Source: Gammaproteobacteria bacterium | GTDB taxonomy: Bacteria; Pseudomonadota; Gammaproteobacteria; UBA9339 | Direction: 5' to 3' | NCBI GenBank assembly: GCA_018814965.1 | Contig: JAHIYS010000020.1 | Coordinates: 1-12,520, forward strand | Length of the DNA: 12,520 nucleotides | In this document: piece after piece, positions 5,836-12,520 of the stretch | Layout: each line of letters begins with the position of its first letter | Position numbering within the stretch: position 1 is the stretch's first letter | Position numbers and translations under genes: made by a program | Notes under the pieces: generated by a model | Seen by the model: only the letters and a program-made list of their open reading frames with translations | Databases searched by the model: none | What the model was told of the DNA's origin: nothing

Positions 5836-7935
5836 TTAATTTCTTGGCACTGCTAAATCGGCCATTAATAATAATCCAATACTAGTCCCAGCATTTACCT
5901 TAACTGTTGGCGGCGTATTAATTTTTGGTGCCATTGCTGTACTAAACTGTTGCGCCATGTTACCAAAAGCCACTATAGTCTTTTCTCCCAAAGTTAAAGC
6001 CGGCATGGTGGAAGTTGTTCCTGTAATATTTGTCGATAATTGTGAACCAGAAGTTTGGAATGCCTCGCCTAAACCACTCATAAAACCTGAAGCTAGCATA
6101 GTGCCATAGCGTAGCATATAATGATTATCCACACTTGAGACCAGAGCTGTTCTATCGGTATCTGGATCAACAGCTACGACATTAATCGGTATACTATTCG
6201 TTAATTTAGGTATACTTAACACAGTAAACTGCAACAAAATTTTCTGATCAACACGCTGAAAATTACCAATAACCTTAGAGCCTTTCATCGGGCCATGAAC
6301 TATAGTAGCTCTAACCGGTGTGTTTTCGTCAGAATTTACCTCAGTATCTAAAGTAGCTAAAATAACTGTACCCGCCTTATAGATATCAGAATTTTTTAAA
6401 GCTATGGCCTGTTGTTCTTGAGGGGTTAACTTTGCAGCCTCACCTTTATCAACCTTTGGCGTTTCCCCTTCGACATATTGCTGAGATGGTATCGGGGTCC
6501 ATGCTGAAAAAAGCTGATTAGCCTGCATCATCATCATCGCCTGTTGCTGTTTGACAAGATTTTCAAGATCTTGATCGCTCATATCAGCCATACGCTCAGG
6601 AGCAATTCTTCCTATGGTATCCTGCACCTCAACTTGAGCGCTATCTGCTTTCTTTGGTACATCAACCAGCCCCGCTTTTTTTAATTCCTCAGGTGGAAAT
6701 CCAGCAGCACGTAATTCATCATCACTTAGCCCAGCGGCCTTTAATTCATCAATAGTAAAACCAGCCTCTCTTAAAGCTGCGGCGCTACATCCAAGTTTTC
6801 TTAAATCGGCGACCTTTTTACCAGCTTTATATGCCTTTTTTAAACTTTCAACACTACACGAATTAATCTCTACACTAGCGACCACACTATCTCTTACTCC
6901 AGCCCTAACTAAATCACCTCTAGTATAACCAGCATTTAATAGTTCATCCGGAGAAAAACCAGCTTTGACTAAGTCTGAAGAACTTAATCCAGCATTTTTA
7001 AGCTCACTAGCACTAAACCCTGCGTCCTTTAATTCATTTGGATCAAAACCAGCAGCACGCAATTCACCCGCCCCAAATCCTGCAGTTCTTAATTCAGAAG
7101 CTGTATACCCTGCCGCCCTTAAAGCTGAAACACTACAACCCAACTCTTTTAGTTTTGATGCCTGTCCACCTTTACTACGAGCTTCCTGCAATTTTTTAAT
7201 ATCACATCCATCAGGATTAGCTTCAATAGATTTAATTGCAGCAGCACTATAACCGGCAGCTTGGATTTCACTATTACTAAATCCTGCTTTTTTCAGTTCG
7301 CCGACAGAAAACCCAGCGTTAGATAAAGTCTTAGCATCAACCCCGGAAGAAGCTAATTCTTTAGCACTAAACCCAGCACTTTTTAGGTCACTAGCACTAA
7401 AACCAACATCTTTCAATTCTTGAGCACCAAACCCAGCATTACGTAATTCTCCAGCACTAAATCCTGCATCCTTAAGCGCAGCCAAGCTACAACCTCGACA
7501 ACGCAATTCAGTAACATCCACACCAGAATCACGAGCCCGCTTTAAATCTTCGACACTACACCCAGATGTAGATGTTGCTCCGGATCCTTTTTTCAAATCG
7601 CTCGAAACCCCAGCATCTAAATAAGTGGTACGTACCACTGTTGGCATAGCCGATGTTCCCTTACGAGCAGCCTCAGTTGCTAAATCTAAATTCTGCTGTT
7701 CTTGCAATTTTGCATATTCTCTTGTTGGCTGTCCCATACCAGGAATAGAAACAATATTAGGAGCACCAGCAAGAGATGACCCCATTCCAGCAGGCGCCAC
7801 GCTTGAACGTTTAAATTTAAAATATGCTATGCCTAATACTGCAATCACTATAATAACCAATATGACAATAATCATACGTGATTTAGTATCAGCTAGAACC
7901 TCTCTTGCAGTATTGACTTTATCGTTAAGTGTCAT
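5836..7935 (-). CDS. icmE: IcmE/DotG, VirB10-like transenvelope core protein with a decapeptide-repeat region
   Basis: DotG spans the envelope and forms the central channel of the T4BSS core complex. In this 699-residue protein a short cytoplasmic N terminus (1-20) is followed by one strong membrane helix (about 21-38, MIIVILVIIVIAVLGIAY). A linker comes next, then 10-residue repeats of the type AGFSAxELKx from about 126 to 425. A Met/Gln-rich spacer (464-474) precedes the C-terminal VirB10/TrbI-like domain (about 500-699), which ends near GTSIGLLLMAD. Legionella DotG is about 1,048 residues; the difference is mainly fewer repeats, while the two ends are kept. Start and upstream stop are nearly fused (TAATATG, one base between), and GAAGGA lies inside the end of icmK, so translation is probably coupled to icmK. 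No frameshift is seen. Confidence 0.96.
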   Translation of the reverse strand: MTLNDKVNTAREVLADTKSRMIIVILVIIVIAVLGIAYFKFKRSSVAPAGMGSSLAGAPNIVSIPGMGQPTREYAKLQEQQNLDLATEAARKGTSAMPTVVRTTYLDAGVSSDLKKGSGATSTSGCSVEDLKRARDSGVDVTELRCRGCSLAALKDAGFSAGELRNAGFGAQELKDVGFSASDLKSAGFSAKELASSGVDAKTLSNAGFSVGELKKAGFSNSEIQAAGYSAAAIKSIEANPDGCDIKKLQEARSKGGQASKLKELGCSVSALRAAGYTASELRTAGFGAGELRAAGFDPNELKDAGFSASELKNAGLSSSDLVKAGFSPDELLNAGYTRGDLVRAGVRDSVVASVEINSCSVESLKKAYKAGKKVADLRKLGCSAAALREAGFTIDELKAAGLSDDELRAAGFPPEELKKAGLVDVPKKADSAQVEVQDTIGRIAPERMADMSDQDLENLVKQQQAMMMMQANQLFSAWTPIPSQQYVEGETPKVDKGEAAKLTPQEQQAIALKNSDIYKAGTVILATLDTEVNSDENTPVRATIVHGPMKGSKVIGNFQRVDQKILLQFTVLSIPKLTNSIPINVVAVDPDTDRTALVSSVDNHYMLRYGTMLASGFMSGLGEAFQTSGSQLSTNITGTTSTMPALTLGEKTIVAFGNMAQQFSTAMAPKINTPPTVKVNAGTSIGLLLMADLAVPRN
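6661..7560 (-). repeat. Decapeptide (30-bp) tandem repeat region of icmE in three Cys-headed blocks
   Basis: This stretch encodes IcmE residues 126-425. The basic unit is ten residues, approximately AGFS-x-x-ELK-x, with variants AGY, AGL and SGV. The units are organised into three larger blocks starting at Cys126, Cys244 and Cys360 (nt 7560, 7206 and 6858). Each block begins with a Cys-led segment of the form C-x5-LxxAxxxG and has a second Cys exactly 23 residues after the first (149, 267, 383), in GCSxxAL. A run of decapeptides follows. Blocks 1 and 2 span 118 and 116 residues; block 3 is short, about 66. At DNA level the units differ mostly at third codon positions, so the repeat is old and kept by protein-level selection rather than freshly duplicated. 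Confidence 0.93.
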
Positions 7936-7936
7936 A

Positions 7937-9055
7937 TTACTCTAGTCCTTCAAGCTTTAATGTCAGAATTTTATCCTTACCTTTTTGCAGCACTAAAATT
8001 ATTGGTGCTGGCTGCAACTGATAAGCATGAGTGCCATCTATACTACTTAGAATAGACTGCCATCCTGGTGAAATTATAGTCAAATTAGTGCGCAAATAAA
8101 GCTTATCATTTAAGAGCCAAGCCTGTGCATCACCACCACCAACCTTTATTTCTTTGCTCCCTCTTGGTGGCACACCGTTTAATACCTCTAGCAATACTGG
8201 ATTTGTCGCATCAGGGATCCCATTTTGCACAAAAACTGCATTAGGGCCAAACCCCGGGATACGTAAATCAACTCTGTAATCTACAGCCTGTTGCCCTGAA
8301 ATTAAAGTTATCATCACAGGGGTATTTAAATCACGCAACATTACCGCCAAATTGCTTCGTTTATAAAAAGTAGATGACTGAGTCAATAGAGTATTACCCT
8401 TACGATCCCATTGGATATTAAACGCTGATGGATCCCCTATGCTATAAGAAGCAATTGGCCACGGCTGCCCCGTACTATCTACAAAAACTAGGGAAGTAAT
8501 ATAACCAGCACTCAATCTGATAACTGGCGGGGTAGCTTGGGGTGATAAACTTACTAATAACGAAGTGGATGTTGGTTTTGGAGGAACCCCAGGTGGCGTT
8601 GATGCAGCTAGTTGGCTATCTATAAATACCTCGCGTAACTTTGAAACTTGTTGAGGTGACATCGGCAACATTTGATTTACAACGTTAGAAAAAGCTTCAT
8701 CATATAAATTAGCCTTTGGCATAGGAGCACTGGCAGTATTAGCAATAATATTGCCCGGAACATCGGCCACAGCAGTATCACCCGCAGGCGCATCCCCAGC
8801 AGCAGCACTAGTTGCAAGAGTCATCTTATCTTGCTGCAAACTAGTTGATTGCGTCAATGGTGTCCCGGGTTGATTTAATTCACTCCCGATGCCTGGATTT
8901 TTACTACTTTGCACCGCGCGTGCTAAAAGTTGCTGCAATTCAGCCAGTTTCTTTTGAGATTCTTGCTGTTCTTGTTGAGATTTGCCAGACGCAGCAAAAG
9001 TGCATTGCCAGCAAAAAAGAATTGAAACCAAAAAAATGAGAGATCCCCTAATCAT
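7937..9055 (-). CDS. icmK: IcmK/DotH, outer-membrane core-complex protein of the Dot/Icm system
   Basis: With 372 residues it is close to Legionella DotH (about 360). DotH is exported and, with DotC, DotD and DotG, forms the outer-membrane disc of the T4BSS. A signal peptide is clear: IRGSLIFLVSILFCWQCTFA with likely cleavage after Ala21. It has cysteines (15 and 18) but no good lipobox. Next come a Gln/Glu-rich, helix-prone segment (24-50) and an Ala/Pro/Thr-rich linker (50-115). A helical stretch resembling other DotH proteins (NVVNQMLPMSPQQVSKLREVF, about 124-144) leads to a beta-rich C-terminal domain (165-370), with PPVIRLSAGYITSLVFVDSTG followed by GQPWP. The gene starts 25 bp after icmL, with AGGAAG about 14 nt upstream and a nearer GAG. 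It ends one base before the icmE start. Confidence 0.95.
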   Translation of the reverse strand: MIRGSLIFLVSILFCWQCTFAASGKSQQEQQESQKKLAELQQLLARAVQSSKNPGIGSELNQPGTPLTQSTSLQQDKMTLATSAAAGDAPAGDTAVADVPGNIIANTASAPMPKANLYDEAFSNVVNQMLPMSPQQVSKLREVFIDSQLAASTPPGVPPKPTSTSLLVSLSPQATPPVIRLSAGYITSLVFVDSTGQPWPIASYSIGDPSAFNIQWDRKGNTLLTQSSTFYKRSNLAVMLRDLNTPVMITLISGQQAVDYRVDLRIPGFGPNAVFVQNGIPDATNPVLLEVLNGVPPRGSKEIKVGGGDAQAWLLNDKLYLRTNLTIISPGWQSILSSIDGTHAYQLQPAPIILVLQKGKDKILTLKLEGLE

Positions 9056-9080
9056 AGTTATACTCTATCTTCCTAAATTG

Positions 9081-9716
9081 TTATCTTGAAATATTCCCCT
9101 CAGATGCTACAAAACTAACTATCGCAATACCCTTAGGCATGTCAACAGTAGGCACACGACTAATAATCATCATCACTATAACTGGATTTTGGGTTTGCTC
9201 GTTAGGACTTTGATAACTCACTAAGAGCGGTATTTGTACTTTCCAAGAATATCGACCGTCAATTACAGCTTGATCTAAAATAACTGGCGTACCAGTAGCA
9301 ACTGCAGATACTACTAACTTCTTAGCTATAACCATTTCAAGGTTTCTAGAAGCTCTTAATGCATCTTCATAATAAACCCATCCCTTAGGCGTAAACTGAT
9401 TTTGCAACTGTTGCATCGCATCACGATAATTAACAAAATTATAAGTATATGCGGCTATAGCAGCACCATGAGCCCACTGCAATAACTCACCAGGGGACAG
9501 CATAGCCTCGGATAAGGCATAAAGAGGCATGATTCTGCCATCGACTGTTGTTGCAAAATATCTGGGTTCTGGTCGGTTAGTTATTTGATACACCACTGTA
9601 CCAACTAAGCCAATAACTATTATCAATGAAATAAGCAAACCACCAACTAAACGGCGATAATTATCGCGATAGAAATTATTGCGCAATCGCACCATTTCAA
9701 TAGCATCGTCTACCAT
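9081..9716 (-). CDS. icmL: IcmL/DotI, bitopic inner-membrane protein of the Dot/Icm system
   Basis: The 211-residue product matches Legionella DotI (212) in size. It has a short basic cytoplasmic N terminus (MVRLRNNFYRDNYRR), one membrane helix at 23-45, and a periplasmic domain from about 50 to 211. The domain has a VirB8-like look and contains family-like stretches YFATTVDGRIMPL (53-65) and FTPKGWVYYEDAL (108-120). In Legionella DotI assembles with its paralogue DotJ (IcmM) in an inner-membrane complex that also associates with DotL. Here icmM is not found between icmN and icmL, so IcmL may work as a homo-oligomer, as the plasmid R64 relative TraM is thought to (inference). AGGAAG stands just upstream of the ATG. 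The 135-bp spacer upstream may hold a promoter. Confidence 0.96.
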   Translation of the reverse strand: MVDDAIEMVRLRNNFYRDNYRRLVGGLLISLIIVIGLVGTVVYQITNRPEPRYFATTVDGRIMPLYALSEAMLSPGELLQWAHGAAIAAYTYNFVNYRDAMQQLQNQFTPKGWVYYEDALRASRNLEMVIAKKLVVSAVATGTPVILDQAVIDGRYSWKVQIPLLVSYQSPNEQTQNPVIVMMIISRVPTVDMPKGIAIVSFVASEGNISR

Positions 9717-9769
9717 AACTCTTCCTGTGTTTTAATAATCCAAAAATAACATACCAACTCACTAACGAT

Positions 9770-9798
9770 ATGCTAACCCATTTATTGAGAAAAATCAA
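9770..9798 (-). promoter_or_regulatory. Candidate sigma-70 promoter upstream of icmL
   Basis: On the minus strand TTGATT (9793-9798) and TAGCAT (9770-9775) are separated by exactly 17 nt. Each box matches four of six consensus bases. The -10 lies about 54 nt before the icmL ATG, inside the 135-bp icmN-icmL gap. It would allow icmL-icmK-icmE and downstream genes to be transcribed independently of icmO-icmN. The sequence is AT-rich, so this is only a candidate. Confidence 0.35.
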
Positions 9799-9851
9799 AA
9801 ATATACTTTCCTCACTCTAGAACAATTTAAACTTTTTATGCCATAAAAAAA

Positions 9852-10364
9852 TCAATCAAAAAAATTCTTAAACTCAAGCAAAGTACAATTATTCAAGATA
9901 TCTTTTTTATCACTAAAAATCATCTTTTTGCCATCAGCATACACAAAATTAGCATGTATCCCAGCTCTCCATAAATACTTCATAACCCTATGAGCACGCT
10001 CACGCGCTAATGCTTTACCAATTTGATCCTGATAGTTTTTGCTAGAATATCCCATAATAGATACCGTTACGCCCTTATCATAACCAGATAAAATAAATAT
10101 TAAATCCAGGGCCTCGAGCGCATTATCAGTGAAATTTGCTGAGTCACCAATGAAAAAATTCTTATTGGGTAATATCAGCGCGATTGAATTGGCATATTTA
10201 AAAATACGGACATTATTTTCTAATAACTTGTCTCTTAGTACAGAGATACTTTGCCTCTCTTTTGCCGTTTGACTTCTAGCGAAGCTATCATTATTAGATG
10301 TAGAACAAGCTATCAGAGCAATAGTAGTCAAAACAAAAGTAACTGCTTTCAGAAAATTTTTCAT
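9852..10364 (-). CDS. icmN: IcmN/DotK, OmpA-like outer-membrane lipoprotein of the Dot/Icm system
   Basis: DotK is an outer-membrane lipoprotein at the edge of the T4BSS outer-membrane complex. I start the gene at the ATG at 10364 (170 residues), because GAAGGA lies 6 nt before it and a lipoprotein signal begins directly there. The alternative in-frame ATG at 10385 would prepend seven polar residues. The signal runs MKNFLKAVTF to a lipobox LIAC with Cys20 as the lipidated residue. Ser at the next position favours outer-membrane sorting. An OmpA-like domain covers about 62-165; its helix KALARERAHRVMKYLWRAG (118-135) matches the L-x-x-x-RA-x-x-V pattern near the peptidoglycan-binding site. The gene follows icmO by 28 bp. 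DotK is dispensable or conditional in Legionella, and its sequence is among the least conserved here. Confidence 0.88.
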   Translation of the reverse strand: MKNFLKAVTFVLTTIALIACSTSNNDSFARSQTAKERQSISVLRDKLLENNVRIFKYANSIALILPNKNFFIGDSANFTDNALEALDLIFILSGYDKGVTVSIMGYSSKNYQDQIGKALARERAHRVMKYLWRAGIHANFVYADGKKMIFSDKKDILNNCTLLEFKNFFD

Positions 10365-10370
10365 AATAAT

Positions 10371-10376
10371 TCCTTC
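10371..10376 (-). promoter_or_regulatory. Ribosome-binding site that fixes the icmN start
   Basis: GAAGGA on the minus strand lies 6 nt upstream of the ATG at 10364. It sits inside the longer reading frame that starts at 10385, so it argues for the internal start. That start also places the lipoprotein signal at the very N terminus. Confidence 0.65.
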
Positions 10377-10392
10377 TTTTTTCAATGACTTC

Positions 10393-12520
10393 TTACTTAG
10401 TTAATACAATATGTTCAATTATATTTTTCACTACTTGCACCATTTTACTAGCGCTTGGAACATTTTCTACTATCGGAGGATAGTTGGTTGCGGTGTGCAT
10501 ATCTTCAATTAACTCATCAGCCACTTCTTTTGCTCTATTGAGATCTTTTCCAAAAAAAGACTCCACTTGATTTATTTTTTCCAAAATTGAAGATTTAGGC
10601 AAAATAGGCTGGCCAAACTTTTCCAGATCATCGGCTAATAATAGCGCCTTTAGATAATCTGACACCTGCAATCTGGCAAATATGTCTAGACCTCCATGAG
10701 GCAACTTAACGTTTTCACTAACTGTCGATTTTGCACCTACATTAGTATTATCGTTATCATCTGCACCAGCATCACTATAAGACATTAAAACTGCGATCCC
10801 TTTCTCTATCGGGAAACTAGTTTCTTGCTTGGCGAATAACTCAGCAATAGTCTTGACTGTATCATCTGGCAGTTTGATATCAGCAAAAATTTCATCTTGT
10901 CTTTCTACTAACTTTTTAAAATTCTCAAAACCCGAGATCAAATTTCTTAGCACAGCATCTTTAGGGGCATCCACTTTAACAAATTGATTCAAGCGCAACT
11001 CTTTAACCGGCTTCGGATTAGCAAAAAACATCTTGGCTCTTACAATACGCGACTTAAATAAAATATGAGCCTCCCCTTCTCTTTGCTCTTTTAAATCAAG
11101 CAAATCGATCCGTGACCGCTTTTCCATCTGAGCGCTACGGGAATCCATATATTGCCCAGTCATGCTGCTCGCATCACTTTGATAACCACCAACTACCGAA
11201 ACATGTGATTCCCCAGCAGACTTCATAAAGAAATCCCAGGTTTCCATTGGATCTTCTAACTTCATACAAATTTTAATGTTGGTATTGGCACCAATAGAGG
11301 CTGCTTCCTCTTTAGATGCCTTTTGAAACGCTGGCAAATCTTGGCCAGCAAATACCACCGAAAAACCTAAAGAACGAGCTTGAGCTGGGACCACTGCAAA
11401 ACCCTCGACCGCATAATATCCATACTCATCTAAAATACACAAAAATGGGTTACGAGCATTGGTTGGCTTACGCTCTATTATTTTGCTATACATCCCCTCA
11501 ACTTCATCACCTAACCCAGCAGCCATCATCGACTTCAAAGACGCGATAATTATCTTACCTAAATTAGCCAATTCAGCAGGAGATTTTTCTAACGCTGGCA
11601 ATAACACCACTAAAATACGTCGATTTAAAACCACATCCCGTAAATCAACTTCGGGTAAATTAGTACGTATTATATGACCATAAGTATCTGCCAAAGAAGA
11701 AAACACCCTCGTCAACTGCATTGTAATATAACCGTGTTGCTCTAAAACCTGAGAAACTTGTTTCCCTTTTTTCTCCTTATTATACCCCGGTAAATTACGC
11801 AAATAATTGCTCATCGGCTCAAGCACAATACTAGGAACATCTTCCAAGCTAACTGGCTCTTGGTTATCGCGAACAAGGACTTTGTCCATAACCATAGTTT
11901 CAAGACGATCTAAATCAAAATAGTTCCTAATTGAGTTTGCATCAAGCAAGATATAGCCAGCATCACGGGCAAAAACTAAAACCCTCATCAATGCTTCGAC
12001 AAAGGCAATAGCTCGATCCTTCCACATGTCACCAGATGATTTATCACCAGATGATGACATCAGGCCAACAACTAGCTGGGATAACATGCTAGAAGAACCG
12101 GTAGAAAAAGGATTCATTGTATTTGATAAACGGGTCTCCTGTGGACCAATAATATCACGAGCCCCAGTCATAAAATTAATCAACAACAAATCATCTTCAC
12201 GCCCCATTAAGCGCACTAAAGAAAAAATTTTGGCAAAAACTGCATTATCTCCTTTACCATCAACATATATAAAACCGCTTCCTTGAACTAGAGCATTATA
12301 TGCCAAAGAGATCATAGCCTCTGTTTTACCACTACCAGTTGAACCAAAAATCAAAACATGGGTACGCATATCATCGTTAGTAAACCACAGCTCATCATTG
12401 GTTTTACGATCATTACCTAAAAAATATATTCCATCAGCCTCACCTGGAGAGTTACCACCAGCTTTAGGACTATTATAATCTTTGCACTTAGCTCTCTTTG
12501 GCATTCTAAATGGCAAAGTG
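10393..12520 (-). CDS. icmO: IcmO/DotL, type IV coupling ATPase of the Dot/Icm system (5' end missing)
   Basis: DotL is the VirD4/TraG-type coupling protein that receives effectors with IcmS, IcmW and LvgA and contacts DotN. About 708 residues are visible. The frame is still open at the right edge; the codon read as a possible start (TTG, 12514-12516) is more likely an internal Leu in the family's LPFRLP-type segment. About 75 residues, including the membrane helices known in Legionella DotL (783 residues), should lie beyond the window. Walker A GSTGSGKT is at 12322-12345 and Walker B CILDEYG has its Asp codon at 11428-11430. DMRTHVLIFG, YVDGKGDN and GYNKEKKGKQVSQVLEQHG are near-identical to the Legionella protein. 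The C-terminal 130 or so residues diverge strongly, beginning near an Asp/Asn-rich stretch; this is the region that binds DotN and adaptors. It ends 28 bp before icmN. Confidence 0.96.
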   Translation of the reverse strand, partial: TLPFRMPKRAKCKDYNSPKAGGNSPGEADGIYFLGNDRKTNDELWFTNDDMRTHVLIFGSTGSGKTEAMISLAYNALVQGSGFIYVDGKGDNAVFAKIFSLVRLMGREDDLLLINFMTGARDIIGPQETRLSNTMNPFSTGSSSMLSQLVVGLMSSSGDKSSGDMWKDRAIAFVEALMRVLVFARDAGYILLDANSIRNYFDLDRLETMVMDKVLVRDNQEPVSLEDVPSIVLEPMSNYLRNLPGYNKEKKGKQVSQVLEQHGYITMQLTRVFSSLADTYGHIIRTNLPEVDLRDVVLNRRILVVLLPALEKSPAELANLGKIIIASLKSMMAAGLGDEVEGMYSKIIERKPTNARNPFLCILDEYGYYAVEGFAVVPAQARSLGFSVVFAGQDLPAFQKASKEEAASIGANTNIKICMKLEDPMETWDFFMKSAGESHVSVVGGYQSDASSMTGQYMDSRSAQMEKRSRIDLLDLKEQREGEAHILFKSRIVRAKMFFANPKPVKELRLNQFVKVDAPKDAVLRNLISGFENFKKLVERQDEIFADIKLPDDTVKTIAELFAKQETSFPIEKGIAVLMSYSDAGADDNDNTNVGAKSTVSENVKLPHGGLDIFARLQVSDYLKALLLADDLEKFGQPILPKSSILEKINQVESFFGKDLNRAKEVADELIEDMHTATNYPPIVENVPSASKMVQVVKNIIEHIVLTK

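Noticed and set aside
6661..7560. CRISPR-like or non-coding tandem repeat
   Set aside because: The 30-bp periodicity is the codon image of a 10-residue protein repeat within an intact reading frame; units differ at third codon positions and there are no spacers.
9840..9856. Inverted repeat TTTTTATG-G-CATAAAAA just after icmN as a terminator
   Set aside because: Almost all A-T pairs, with a one-base centre that would force opening of the inner pairs; no GC stem and no following T-tract.
1..12520. Mobile elements, tRNA, rRNA or integration scars
   Set aside because: No transposase-like frames, tRNA cloverleaf or flanking direct repeats were seen; the window is a continuous conserved secretion operon.

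Overview
This window is one strand-uniform block of a Dot/Icm type IVB secretion system (T4BSS). The system exports effector proteins into host cells in Legionella, Coxiella and relatives. Ten genes, all on the minus strand, fill almost the whole window. In transcription order (right to left) they are icmO/dotL (5' end cut by the window edge), icmN/dotK, icmL/dotI, icmK/dotH, icmE/dotG, icmG/dotF, icmC/dotE, icmD/dotP, icmJ/dotN and icmB/dotO. The assignments rest on protein sequence I recognise, on protein lengths, and on the order, which matches the icmO-to-icmB segment of Legionella pneumophila except that icmM/dotJ is missing. The DNA looks AT-rich by eye. Together with the gene set this suggests an intracellular gammaproteobacterium of the order Legionellales, perhaps nearer the Coxiella/Rickettsiella/Berkiella-type lineages than Legionella itself. 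The exact genus cannot be read from this window.

Layout: 10393-12520 holds the coupling ATPase (icmO). 9852-10364 holds a small OmpA-like outer-membrane lipoprotein (icmN). 9717-9851 is a 135-bp spacer where icmM would sit in Legionella; it has no ORF but a possible promoter. 5836-9716 holds inner-membrane icmL, outer-membrane core icmK and the VirB10-like icmE with a long decapeptide repeat. 3812-5818 holds the membrane proteins icmG, icmC and icmD. 121-3793 holds the DotN-like zinc protein icmJ and the large cytoplasmic ATPase icmB. 1-120 is intergenic. Gaps are mostly 1-49 bp, which indicates an operon. The two larger gaps, before icmL (135 bp) and before icmD (98 bp), each contain a candidate internal promoter.

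How the parts work together (family knowledge): DotL and DotN form the substrate-receiving coupling complex at the inner membrane. DotO is the cytoplasmic energiser. DotI, DotE and DotP are inner-membrane parts. DotF and DotG span the periplasm, and DotH, DotG and DotK contribute to the outer-membrane core.

This is not a new class of system. The details worth attention are the shortened, three-block Cys-headed repeat of IcmE, the missing icmM, the shared core of IcmC and IcmD, and several start-site corrections.
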